From: Halobacteriales archaeon QS_1_68_20
Lineage (GTDB): Archaea > Halobacteriota > Halobacteria > Halobacteriales > PXRE01
Direction: 5' to 3'
NCBI GenBank assembly: GCA_003021085.1
Contig: PXRE01000006.1
Coordinates: 1-64,000 of the forward strand
Length of the DNA: 64,000 nucleotides
In this document: piece after piece, positions 32,475 through 40,266 of the stretch
Layout of the letters: each line of letters starts with the position of its first letter
Position numbering within the stretch: the stretch's first letter is position 1
The notes under the pieces: generated by a model
What the model saw: the letters and a program-made list of their open reading frames with translations, nothing else
Databases searched by the model: none
What the model was told of the DNA's origin: nothing
Program-made: the position numbers and the translations under genes

Positions 32475-33638
32475 GTGCCCTCCAGACGCGAACTGCTGGC
32501 CGGGGCGACGGCCGTCGCCCTCGCCGGCTGTACCGGCTCCGACGAGCGCGACCCCGACCTCTCGGGCGAGTGGCGACAGGTCGGCCGCGACCGGGGCAAC
32601 CGGAACCACGCCCCGGGCGTGACCCTCCCCTCCCGAATCGTGGAATCCTGGCGCGGGAACGTCGGTTCCTGGCCGTACGTCCCCTCGGTCGTCGCCGACG
32701 GGACCGTCTACGCCGCCGGCTCCCGCGGGACGTTCGCGTTCGACGCCGCGGGCGGGGCCCAGCGGTGGCACCGGGGGATCGACGGCGACGTGGCGGCGGC
32801 ACTCGCCCTCGCCGACGACGCGCTACTCGTCCCCGAGTACCGGCGCGAGGGGCCCGGGGCATCGAACGGGATTCTCGCGGTCGACCCGGCCGACGGGAGT
32901 TATCGCTGGGCGACCGAACTGGAGACCCGACCGTTCGCGCCGACGCTCGCCGACGGCCGGGCGTACCTCCGGACCCGGGACGCCTGTGTCGCCGTCGCCG
33001 ACGGTGAACTGCTCTGGCGGACGGAACTCGACCGCCTGGTCTACGACGAGTTCCACGTCTGGGACTCGACGGACTTCACCTCGACCATCGGACCTGCGGT
33101 GACGGACGCGGGCGTCGTCGTCCCGGACCGCGACGCCGTGGTCGCACTCGACCCCGCGGACGGGAGCGAACGCTGGCGCGTCCCGCTCGGGGGAAGCATG
33201 GCGAGTCCCGTGGCCGTCGACGGCGCCGTCCTCGCGGTCGGCGTCGGCAGCACCGTCTCCGTCGGGGACGACGGGCGCGAACGCTGGCGGGTTGACCGCG
33301 GCGGCTGGGCGACCCTCGCGGCAGCCGCCGACGAAGCGTACCTCGCGGCCGACGAACTCACGGCGCTCGCGCTCGGCGACGGTCGGCGCGCCTGGGACGC
33401 TCCGGCCCATGGCGACGTCCAGCGGTCCCAGCCGGCCGTGCTCGGCGACGGCGTCCTCTCCGTCGGCGACGGCGGGGTCGCGGTACTGCGGGAGGACCCC
33501 GGACTGTTCGACGACCGCGAACTGTTCGAAATCGACGCCCGCGCGGCCGACCACGGCGGCGTCGCGGTCGGCGGCGGCCGGGTGTTCGTCGTCGACGGCA
33601 GCAGTGGCGACCTCGTCGCGTACGAAGCCGCCGAATAG
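32475..33638 (+). CDS. PQQ-like beta-propeller repeat lipoprotein
   Basis: The 387-residue protein starts PSRRELLAGATAVALAGCTGS, an RR leader with lipobox ending AGC. The mature domain consists of repeated beta-propeller blades of the BamB/PQQ type: VADGTVYAAGSRGTFAFDAAGG, ILAVDPADGSYRWAT, VVALDPADGSERWRV and LGDGRRAWDA each contain the x-A-x-D-x-x-x-G-x-x-x-W blade motif. There is no enzymatic signature, so it is probably an extracellular scaffold or binding protein. The start is a GTG. Confidence 0.82.
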   Translation: MPSRRELLAGATAVALAGCTGSDERDPDLSGEWRQVGRDRGNRNHAPGVTLPSRIVESWRGNVGSWPYVPSVVADGTVYAAGSRGTFAFDAAGGAQRWHRGIDGDVAAALALADDALLVPEYRREGPGASNGILAVDPADGSYRWATELETRPFAPTLADGRAYLRTRDACVAVADGELLWRTELDRLVYDEFHVWDSTDFTSTIGPAVTDAGVVVPDRDAVVALDPADGSERWRVPLGGSMASPVAVDGAVLAVGVGSTVSVGDDGRERWRVDRGGWATLAAAADEAYLAADELTALALGDGRRAWDAPAHGDVQRSQPAVLGDGVLSVGDGGVAVLREDPGLFDDRELFEIDARAADHGGVAVGGGRVFVVDGSSGDLVAYEAAE

Positions 33639-33707
33639 GGCGGCCGCGATGCCTCCGAAGCCGCCGAGTAGGAATCTTCGACGCGTCCGAAACGGTGCAG
33701 TCGCAGT

Positions 33708-35327
33708 TTACTCGACGGTGATGCGGCCTTCGACTTCGGGCGCGATGGTGCCGTCTTCCTCGATGGCGGTCATGACGGCCGCCGAGAGGCGCTCGCCGGC
33801 AGCCGCCGGGACCAGCACCTCGGCCTTTTCGAGGACCTCGTAGCCGTCCCCGCCGCCCGCGATGAAGTCGTTGGTGGCGACCGCGTAGGTCGCATTCTCG
33901 TCGATCGGTTCGCCGTCGACGGTCGCTTCCGTGATCCGGTCGCCGGGTTCGCGGTCGGCGTCGAAGGCGTAGCGGACGCCGCTGACCTGGAGGAACCGGC
34001 CGTCGCCGTCCTCGACCGCGCTGACGCCGTGTTCCAGCGCGTCCAGCAACTCCGCGCCGGTCAGTGCCAGCGACACCGTGTCGTTGGGGAACGGCAGGAC
34101 GTCCACGACCGTCCGGCGGGTAATCTCGCCCGGGCCGTACGTGGTGTCCGACCGGATGCCGCCGCCGTTCTGGAGGGCGACGTCCGCGTCCATCCCCTCC
34201 CGGATGACGTCGGCGATGTAGTTGCCGAAGTTCGACTCCCGCGTGCGGACGACGGACTCGCGGACGTCCAGTTCCGTCTCCGTCTCGCCGATCACTTCAC
34301 CGAGTTGCTCCTCCAGTTGCTGCTGGAACCCCGAGAGGAAGTCCTCGATCCCGGCGTGGGGTTCCAGGCCGTCCTCGACGGTAGCCTCGAGGTCGTGGCG
34401 CTGGAACTCGTGGCCGGCGACCTCGCCGTCCTCGACGGTGAGGTGCAACTCGCCGAGGTAGTCGAACTCGTCGCCGACCAGCGACAGGAGCGTCCCGTCG
34501 ACCTCCGCGGGCTCCTCCCTGGACTGGGCCGCGTGGTCGCCCACGACGACGTCGATGCCGTCGACCTCCGACACGAGGTCGCCCGCGACCGGACTGGCGA
34601 GGTGGGACTGCAGCACGATCACGTCGGCACCCTCTTCCTGCAGTCCAGCGACGGCCTCCTCGGCCGCCTCGACGGGGTCGAGCACCTCGACGTAGTCGCC
34701 GACCGAGGTGACCTCGGAAGTGTCCGCGGGCGCCAGGCCGAACAGCCCGACCGAGACGCCGTCGCGCTCGACGACGGTCCAGCGCCGGGCACCCTTCTCG
34801 GCAGCGAAGACGTCGCCCGTCCGGGAGTCGATCACGTTCGCGCTCAGCCAGGGGAACTCGCTGTCGGCGACGTTCTCGCGCAGCGACGCCGGCCCCACGT
34901 CGAACTCGTGGTTGCCGAAGACGTCCGCGTCCAGGCCGCCCTCGTTGAACACGTCGACGACGTGGCCGCCCTCGAACACCGAGGACTCGATGGACATGTG
35001 CAGGTCGTCGCCGTTGCCCAGCACCAGCGCGTCGGGGTACTCCCCGCGGAGGCGCTCGATCAGGCCGAAGTAGTTGGCGACGTTCAGGGCGTCCCCCGGG
35101 TCGCCGAGGTTGCCGTGGAAGTGCGTGTCGTGGAGGATGGTCACCTGCCCGCTGGCCGGTTCCGGTGTCTCGGTGGGCGTGTCGTCCGGTGTCTCGGTGG
35201 GCGTCTCTTCGGGCGTGTCCGTCTCGTCGTCGTCGCCGCCGGTACAACCCGCTACCGATACCGCGCCGGCCGACCCCGCCAGCGTCAGGAACCGCCTGCG
35301 GTCGAGGTTCCGCTCCATTTCAGGCAT
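33708..35327 (-). CDS. Extracellular 5'-nucleotidase / bifunctional metallophosphatase
   Basis: The 539-residue protein begins with RRRFLTLAGSAGAVSVAGC, an RR leader and lipobox, then a Thr/Pro/Glu-rich linker (TETPDDTPTETPEP). The metallophosphoesterase domain holds ILHDTHFHGN, LVLGNGDDLHMS, DADVFGNHEFDVG, IVLQSHLASP and VVGDHAA, a complete dimetal set. The C-terminal 5'-nucleotidase domain shows NFGNYIADVIREGMDADVALQNGGGIRSD and YAVATNDFIAGGGDGYEVL (blocks quoted in part), the substrate-binding part. It should release phosphate from extracellular nucleotides. Confidence 0.92.
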   Translation of the reverse strand: MPEMERNLDRRRFLTLAGSAGAVSVAGCTGGDDDETDTPEETPTETPDDTPTETPEPASGQVTILHDTHFHGNLGDPGDALNVANYFGLIERLRGEYPDALVLGNGDDLHMSIESSVFEGGHVVDVFNEGGLDADVFGNHEFDVGPASLRENVADSEFPWLSANVIDSRTGDVFAAEKGARRWTVVERDGVSVGLFGLAPADTSEVTSVGDYVEVLDPVEAAEEAVAGLQEEGADVIVLQSHLASPVAGDLVSEVDGIDVVVGDHAAQSREEPAEVDGTLLSLVGDEFDYLGELHLTVEDGEVAGHEFQRHDLEATVEDGLEPHAGIEDFLSGFQQQLEEQLGEVIGETETELDVRESVVRTRESNFGNYIADVIREGMDADVALQNGGGIRSDTTYGPGEITRRTVVDVLPFPNDTVSLALTGAELLDALEHGVSAVEDGDGRFLQVSGVRYAFDADREPGDRITEATVDGEPIDENATYAVATNDFIAGGGDGYEVLEKAEVLVPAAAGERLSAAVMTAIEEDGTIAPEVEGRITVE

Positions 35328-35438
35328 GCATCGGGATGATCAAAGTCCCGGTATTCAAAGTATTCGATATCCAAAAACGTCTACATGTTCGGCTCACGAG
35401 TACCGCACTCGCGGCTCGCCGTAGAGTTCGCCGCAAAA

Positions 35439-35607
35439 TGCGCCGACCGGGATTTGAACCGGAGCCAGACGGTCCGGGCCTGCGGCCTCACGTCCGTTCG
35501 GCCGGTCCGGGCTGCGACTGGCAGGATTCAAATCCCGTTTGACGACGCCACTCACCGGGGCCGAGCGACACAGCAAGCTGGTCGCTCGGCAGTCGGGTCG
35601 TGAGAAG
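35439..35607 (-). repeat. tRNA-3'-end duplication cassette downstream of tRNA-Gly
   Basis: TGCGCCGACCGGGATTTGAACC at 35439-35460 is an exact 22-bp copy of the tRNA-Gly 3' end at 35608-35629. Between them lie CCGGAGCCAGA, GGGCTGCGACTGGCAGG with TTCAAATCCC, and the hairpin CCGAGCGAC-N11-GTCGCTCGG. GGGATTTGAA at the left and TTCAAATCCC at 35529-35538 form an inverted repeat around the core. The same order is found after tRNA-Arg. Confidence 0.78.
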
Positions 35608-35678
35608 TGCGCCGACCGGGATTTGAACCCGGGCCATGAGCTTGGAAGGCTCAGGTCCTACCACTAGACCATCGGCGC
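35608..35678 (-). tRNA. tRNA-Gly (anticodon UCC)
   Basis: On the minus strand the gene starts GCGCCGATGGTCTAGTGG and ends TCGGCGC plus discriminator A. The acceptor stem pairs fully, the anticodon arm is TGAGC-CTTCCAA-GCTCA, giving anticodon TCC, and the T arm is CCGGG-TTCAAAT-CCCGG. It decodes GGA. The 71-nt length is normal for tRNA-Gly; no intron. Confidence 0.94.
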
Positions 35679-35712
35679 GCGGTCACGTCTTGCCACCGGC
35701 GATTTAAGGTCC

Positions 35713-36471
35713 TTACTGTTCGCGGTCCTCGTGGGTCATCAGTTCCCGGATGGTCGTCACCACGCCGTCGAGGCCGTGTAGCGACACGTCCCCCTCCTGT
35801 TCGTAGACGGCCCAGTCGACGCCAGGGGTCCCGGGTTCCCGCGCTGCCATGCCGATGCCCGCGAGGTCGACGTCGCCCTCGCCCAGCGGGACCCACTCGC
35901 CGGTGTCGAAGTCGGCGTCCCGGACGTGGATGATCGGGATGCGGTCGCCGTAGCGGTGCAGCAGGTCCATCGAGTCGGCGCCCGCGAGTGCGGCGTGGCC
36001 CACGTCCAGTTCGAAGCCGATCCGGTCGTCGGTCGCCTCGATCAGTTCCTCGAACGCGGGGCGCTCCCCCAGGTCGACGAACTCCTGCCGGTGGTTGTGG
36101 TACAGCAGGTCGACGCCGGCGAGGTCGTCCGCGACGGCTTCCAGGCGCTGGCCTGCCCGGACGACCGCGGCCGTCGATTCGAAGTGCTCGGCGTCGAGGT
36201 GAGGAACGACGAGGCGTTCACAGCCCAGTTCCCGGTAGAACGCGGCCTCCGCCGAGGGGTCGTCCTCCAGCCGGTCGATAGGGACGTGCGCGGCCACCGG
36301 GGTCAACTCCCGGTCGTCGAGGGTCTCCACGACGGCGGTGACGTCGGCGTCGCCGACCCGGTAGGCGAACTCGACCCCATCGAAGCCGGCGTCGGCGATC
36401 CGGTCCAACAGCGCGGGCAGGGGCTTGTCGACCTCGCGGAGCGAGTACAACTGGATGGCCGGTCGGGCCAT
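35713..36471 (-). CDS. Sugar phosphate isomerase/epimerase (xylose isomerase-like TIM barrel)
   Basis: The 252-residue protein starts MARPAIQLYSLREVDKPLP and has the AP-endonuclease-2 type TIM barrel pattern: IADAGFDGVEFAYRVGD, LLYHNHRQEF (His-Asn-His metal region), FELDVGHAALAG and IPIIHVRDADF near the C-terminus. The conserved Glu, Asp and His residues of the metal site are in place. It likely isomerises or epimerises a sugar or inositol derivative. ATG 36471 is used since the longer frame reads through repeat element copy 4. Confidence 0.85.
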   Translation of the reverse strand: MARPAIQLYSLREVDKPLPALLDRIADAGFDGVEFAYRVGDADVTAVVETLDDRELTPVAAHVPIDRLEDDPSAEAAFYRELGCERLVVPHLDAEHFESTAAVVRAGQRLEAVADDLAGVDLLYHNHRQEFVDLGERPAFEELIEATDDRIGFELDVGHAALAGADSMDLLHRYGDRIPIIHVRDADFDTGEWVPLGEGDVDLAGIGMAAREPGTPGVDWAVYEQEGDVSLHGLDGVVTTIRELMTHEDREQ

Positions 36472-36566
36472 ACGGGTGGTTGGGGCGCCAGCGGGACAAC
36501 GCGTCCGCCGACTGTGCGTGGGAAACGGTGTCGGGCTTTCCTCGTACGGTCGCTCTGACAGCGACA

Positions 36567-36615
36567 CGCAGAAAGCCCCCGCGCGCTCGACTCGCGCGGC
36601 CCCTTTCAGTCCCAC
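36567..36615 (-). repeat. Dispersed GAAAG/CTTTC stem-loop element, copy 4 (minimal)
   Basis: This is the shortest copy. Read on the minus strand it is GTGGGACTGAAAGGGGC-CGCGCG-AGTCGAG-CGCGCG-GGGGCTTTCTGCG. The arms pair through CCGCGCG and GAAAG with the same GGG/GGG internal loop, but the interior present in the other three copies is absent. Confidence 0.75.
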
Positions 36616-36660
36616 CCCGCGAGCGGCCGCGCCAGCGCGCGCCCCCGCCGGCTGTGACGG

Positions 36661-36690
36661 TATATGAAAATATGTGCATATTTTCATATA
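36661..36690. promoter_or_regulatory. AT-rich perfect palindrome (two 14-bp arms, 2-nt centre)
   Basis: TATATGAAAATATG and CATATTTTCATATA flank the dinucleotide TG and are exact reverse complements. The block is wholly AT-rich within GC-rich sequence. It could be an operator for a dimeric repressor, or a strong hairpin. The rest of the 36472-36876 gap holds repeat copy 4, the CCGCCGGC/GCCGGCGG hairpin near 36770 and the TTTTGCATGC block; no gene is seen. Confidence 0.7.
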
Positions 36691-36789
36691 ACCCCAATCG
36701 GCCGGACGGCACGAGCGAGCGACGCGGGGGGGCTCGCCAGAGCGTGCCGCTGACGGTGACCGCCGCCGGCGCCCGTGCCGGCGGCGCAG

Positions 36790-36832
36790 TTGGGGAGGGT
36801 GAGGTTTCCCCCTCGGTTTTGCATGCCGCTAG
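36790..36832 (+). repeat. 43-bp conserved block ending TTTTGCATGCCGCTAG, copy B
   Basis: TTGGGGAGGGTGAGG, then TTTCCCCCT, then CGGTTTTGCATGCCGCTAG match the block at 1103-1145 with a few substitutions and small length differences. As there, it lies a few hundred bp from a GAAAG/CTTTC stem-loop on the same side and in the same orientation. Confidence 0.6.
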
Positions 36833-36876
36833 TCAGCTCGTTCGAGAACCGACGACGAGTTCCGCTCCAATAACCA

Positions 36877-37524
36877 TCACCCGACGCGAACTTCCCCGTA
36901 ACAGTTCCCGCTGGAGATCTCGAAGTCGACCAGTTCCAGCGCCGAATCGGCCACGTCGGCCCGGAACTCGTCGGGGTCGTAGACGTGGTAGAACCGCGGC
37001 ACCGTCTCCCCGCCCGGGAGTGTCCAGTCGACAGTCGTGTCGAACCCCGACTCCCGGTCGAACCGGTCGTGTTCCGTGCTCCAGGCGCTCACCAGTGCAC
37101 GCCCGCCGGGCGCGAGGACGCGCGCGAGTTCGTCCAGACTCCGCACCCTCGACTCGCGGTCCGGCAGGTGGTGCAGGGCCGCGACGTACACCACCAGGTC
37201 GGCGCAGTCGTCCGCCAGCGGCAACGCGGCGGCGTCGGCACAGATCGGGTCGAAGGGGTAGCCCCGCTCGCGGGCGCGCTCGCTGGCCCGCCCGAGGAGT
37301 TCGGCGCTCACGTCGACGCCGACCACCCGGTCGACACGGTCGGCCATCGGTTCGGCGTGGCGGCCGTTGCCACAACCGACGTCGACCCCCAGGCGGCCCT
37401 CCGGGGCGTCCGCGAGGAACGCCTCGACCTCCGGCCAGGGGTAGGCCCGCGTCTCGGCGAAGTGGCCGGCGATGCGGTCGTACGTCCGCCGGACGTGCCG
37501 GGCCGTCTCCTCGGAGTCGGTCAC
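36877..37524 (-). CDS. Class I SAM-dependent methyltransferase, Trm9/ALKBH8-like
   Basis: The 215-residue protein has YDRIAGHFAETRAYPWPEVEAFL, very close in pattern to the start of the eukaryotic Trm9 / ALKBH8 tRNA wobble-uridine methyltransferases (YDxIAxHFxxTRxxxWPxVxxFL). The SAM motif I, LGVDVGCGNGRHA, is followed by GVDVSAELLGRA, PLADDCADLVVYVAALHHL and LDELARVLAPGGRALVSAWS. This suggests carboxymethyl-uridine O-methylation of tRNA, although generic small-molecule methylation remains possible. It lies upstream of and divergent from DUF5793. Confidence 0.8.
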   Translation of the reverse strand: MTDSEETARHVRRTYDRIAGHFAETRAYPWPEVEAFLADAPEGRLGVDVGCGNGRHAEPMADRVDRVVGVDVSAELLGRASERARERGYPFDPICADAAALPLADDCADLVVYVAALHHLPDRESRVRSLDELARVLAPGGRALVSAWSTEHDRFDRESGFDTTVDWTLPGGETVPRFYHVYDPDEFRADVADSALELVDFEISSGNCYGEVRVG

Positions 37525-37781
37525 GTCCGCACCGCCGCCCCGGACCGACTAAAGCGACGCGGTCGCCAGCGGGTGAGCGACTGCGTTCGGGACACCGGCC
37601 CCGCACGGTCCCTGGAGGGGCCACCGCTGGCGGTGACCCCCAGTAGGTGACAGCTACCGGGAGGGTCCTCGGCCGGCGGCCGAGGCGTCCGTTGGCGGCA
37701 AGAATTCGGGTCGATCCGGCGCGTGACCACCCGTTCATGCGTTACGTTCATTGCTGGCCAGTCCCTACGGGAAGCCACGGG

Positions 37782-38252
37782 ATGAGGCGCGACTATTTCA
37801 GTCTGGACGTTCGGGACGTCGACTGGGTCGAAGACGGCGGAACCCCAGCGAAACCGAAGGTAACCATCGACTTCGAGGGGCCGGCGGCAACGTTGCGAGA
37901 GCGCCTCTCCGGTCCGGACGGCCAAATGCTCGACGACGACGAGACGGACGTCGCTTTCAGGCTACAGTCAAGCATCGAGGACCCCGACGCGACCGGCGTC
38001 GTGAGCGTCACCAACCGCGTCACGGGCGACTTCGTCCTCGAGCTCAACCAGGACGCCAGCGACGTCATCAAGTTCATCCGCGCCGCGCGCGAGTACGGCA
38101 AGCACGCGGACGACGAGGGGCACTACTCCGCCACCATCAACGTCGACGGCGAGGCCGTCGCGACCTACGAGAAGCGCACCTTCCTCGTCTACGACAGCGA
38201 GGGCAACCTCCTGCGCCAGCACAGTTTGATCCCGAGCGGCGTCGAACTGTGA
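37782..38252 (+). CDS. DUF5793 family protein
   Basis: The 156-residue protein starts MRRDYFSLDVRDVDWVEDGG and ends FLVYDSEGNLLRQHSLIPSGVEL (quoted in part); I recognise the haloarchaeal DUF5793 family from both ends. Middle blocks are VTIDFEGPAATLRERL and SVTNRVTGDFVLELNQDASDV. It is soluble and acidic with no signal. Function unknown. ATG 37782 is the conserved start; the ORF-track start adds 45 non-conserved residues. Confidence 0.83.
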   Translation: MRRDYFSLDVRDVDWVEDGGTPAKPKVTIDFEGPAATLRERLSGPDGQMLDDDETDVAFRLQSSIEDPDATGVVSVTNRVTGDFVLELNQDASDVIKFIRAAREYGKHADDEGHYSATINVDGEAVATYEKRTFLVYDSEGNLLRQHSLIPSGVEL

Positions 38253-38357
38253 CGCTCCCGGCCCACGACCGCGGACGGACGACCGCCGGACGGGTCGACG
38301 CCGGCACCGTCCGCCGCGGGCGGGACACTTAACCCGGGTCGTTTCTAACGGTGCGGT

Positions 38358-38807
38358 ATGTCGACGGTCACGCTCATCGGTGCCCGACTCGCCAGCGAGG
38401 GCACCGAGTTCGTCTACGGCGGGGAAGCCCCCGGGTGCGAGGGGTGTCCGTATCGCGACCAGTGTCTCAACCTCTCCGAGGGCGTCAAGTACCGCGTGAC
38501 CGACGTCCGCGACGGCCAGTTGCTCGACTGCGCGGTCCACGACCAGGGCGTCCGCGCCGTCGAGGTCGAACCCGCGCCGGTGCGGGCGAACGTCCCCGAA
38601 CGGACCGCGTTCGCCGGCAGCAAGGCCGAACTGGCCGGGCCGTGTCCCCACACGGAGTGCCCGAGCCATGAGTTCTGCGTCCCCGACGGTGCGGACTTCG
38701 ACCGGGAGTACCAGATCGACGAGGTGGTCGGGGAGCCGCCCCACGACCACTGCGCGCTCGGCCGGGACCTGACGCTTGTCGAGTTCGGGCCGTCCGACGA
38801 GGGCTGA
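38358..38807 (+). CDS. UPF0179 family protein
   Basis: The 149-residue protein belongs to the euryarchaeal UPF0179 family. It contains two cysteine clusters, CEGCPYRDQCLNL near residue 30 and GPCPHTECPSHEFC near residue 95, plus HDHCALG, which suggests bound zinc or an Fe-S cluster. The start STVTLIGARLASEGTEFVYGG is the family N-terminus. Function unknown. The gene is 105 bp downstream of DUF5793 and may share its transcript. Confidence 0.88.
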   Translation: MSTVTLIGARLASEGTEFVYGGEAPGCEGCPYRDQCLNLSEGVKYRVTDVRDGQLLDCAVHDQGVRAVEVEPAPVRANVPERTAFAGSKAELAGPCPHTECPSHEFCVPDGADFDREYQIDEVVGEPPHDHCALGRDLTLVEFGPSDEG

Positions 38808-38945
38808 AGGAGCATCTGCCCGAGTTCTCGCCGGGACAGCGTCGACCGACGAGAGCTGTGTCCAGCGCGGCTTGAGCCGGTGGCGTAGTCCCACCCGGGG
38901 GCCGGTAGCGAACGGCCGTATCCGGGTGCGGAACGAACGGGGAGC

Positions 38946-39179
38946 ATGGCGAAATACGAGGCCGCCTTCGAGATAACCTCCAAGAGTGATTCCTACGCGG
39001 CGAGGCGGATCCGTGAGCGGGTGTACGACACGATCCGGGAAGAGTCACGGACCGTCCGTGAAGGTAGCGACGACGCGAGCGAGTTGCTCCGGTCGTTCGA
39101 GACCCTCCGGGACGAAGTGAAAGACCCGTCGACGGGGCGACTGACGAAACGGGACGACGACGTCGAATTCGACAACTGA
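38946..39179 (+). CDS. Small hypothetical helical protein
   Basis: The 77-residue protein is highly charged and predicted helical (AKYEAAFEITSKSDSYAARRIRERVYDTI, quoted in parts: EITSKSDSYAARRIRERVYD). It has no cysteine, signal or membrane segment. No family recognised. The AAATACGAGGC codons at the start and an upstream gap of 139 bp permit its own promoter, which I cannot define. Confidence 0.6.
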   Translation: MAKYEAAFEITSKSDSYAARRIRERVYDTIREESRTVREGSDDASELLRSFETLRDEVKDPSTGRLTKRDDDVEFDN

Positions 39180-39235
39180 AGTCCGGGACGGGAGGGGCTG
39201 GTCGTGCCGGACGGGCCGGTGTGAGCGGGTCCTCC

Positions 39236-39823
39236 CTATCGACGGGAGCGCAACGTCCGGAACGTCACCAGCACCCACGCCGACAGCGCCGCCGACCCGA
39301 CCAGTTCGGGGAGGGCGATCCCCTCGATCGGGGCGACCGCGAACACGAGCCAGCCGGTGACGTGGGCGATTCCCAGCCAGACCGACAGCAGGCCCTCGCG
39401 GACCGCTCCCGCGAGGGCGTCGCCACTCCCGTGCACGAACAGGCCGTAGGTGAACGCCAGGAAGAACGTGACGGCGACCGGCCCGTGGAGGTCGTGCGGG
39501 AGCGGGAAGACGCCCACCAGCCCCATACTGGCGAACGCGACGGCCATGATCACCGCCCCGAGTCGGTGGACGGCGTTCGCGGCCGCGAACCACACCCGGC
39601 CGAGGAACGCCAGCCCCAGTAGGCCCGCGAGGACGAGCGCCCCGTCGAACAGCGGCGCCGTCGGTTCGCCGACCGCTCCCAGGTCCGACAGCGCGTTGCC
39701 GGTCCAGCTGAACCACGGCGCCAGCAGTGCCGACCCGAAGATGCCGACCGCCGAGACGGCGACGCCGACTGGCCCGGCCCACAGTGCGGCCGTCCGGAGT
39801 CGCGTGGAGTTGGTCGCGGTCAT
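39236..39823 (-). CDS. DUF998 family membrane protein
   Basis: The 195-residue protein has six hydrophobic helices and the DUF998 hallmarks SWTGNALSDLGAVG after the first helix and GVFPLPHDLHGPVAVTFFL in the middle. Function of the family is unknown. Its start codon overlaps the stop of the upstream 39823-40230 gene (ATGA arrangement), so they are cotranscribed. Confidence 0.8.
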   Translation of the reverse strand: MTATNSTRLRTAALWAGPVGVAVSAVGIFGSALLAPWFSWTGNALSDLGAVGEPTAPLFDGALVLAGLLGLAFLGRVWFAAANAVHRLGAVIMAVAFASMGLVGVFPLPHDLHGPVAVTFFLAFTYGLFVHGSGDALAGAVREGLLSVWLGIAHVTGWLVFAVAPIEGIALPELVGSAALSAWVLVTFRTLRSRR

Positions 39824-40230
39824 CACTCCCTGATCTGGACGCCAGTGCTGTTGAGGTACGCGTCGAACGTCTGGGCGTCGCCAGTCACGATGCGGCCGAG
39901 CGTGGCCTGGTAGGGCGTGATCGTGTAGGGCTGGTTCGGCCCCGCCGGCTCCCTGGGCATCGGGATGTGCGCGCGGAAGTCGTCCACGCCGACGATGACG
40001 TGGTACTCCACGGGGGAGTCCCCGTAGTAGACCAGGTAGCCGTACCGCTGGCACCCGCCCTGGATGGCGTGGGTCCAGGGCGCGTCGAACCGCCGCTCCA
40101 GTTGCTCGTCCTGGACGATGCGCAACGACACGTCGTTCCGGTAGGTCCAGACCCCCAGGTCCCCGAAGGCGATCCAGTCCGCCTGCGCCGAGTTCGACAC
40201 CATCTCCCGAACTTCTCCCGCGGACGTCAT
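39823..40230 (-). CDS. Hypothetical soluble protein
   Basis: The 135-residue protein (MTSAGEVREMVSNSAQADWI) has an alpha/beta look with WIAFGDLGVWTYRNDVSLRIV, VYYGDSPVEYHVIVGVDDFR and a C-terminal TFDAYLNSTGVQIRE. No family recognised, no signal peptide, two non-conserved aromatic patches. The 4-nt overlap with the DUF998 gene suggests a functional pair. The ORF track starts three codons earlier at a GTG. Confidence 0.62.
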   Translation of the reverse strand: MTSAGEVREMVSNSAQADWIAFGDLGVWTYRNDVSLRIVQDEQLERRFDAPWTHAIQGGCQRYGYLVYYGDSPVEYHVIVGVDDFRAHIPMPREPAGPNQPYTITPYQATLGRIVTGDAQTFDAYLNSTGVQIRE

Positions 40231-40266
40231 GACAGCCACTCAATCAACTCGAGGGTAGTTAAGGGT

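Noticed and set aside
35439-35678. Integrated virus or plasmid bounded by tRNA-Gly att repeats
   Set aside because: The repeats are only 169 bp apart and no integrase or element gene lies between them.
36218-36712. 164-residue minus-strand ORF beginning near the AT-rich palindrome
   Set aside because: Out of frame with the sugar isomerase and made largely of translated repeat element copy 4.
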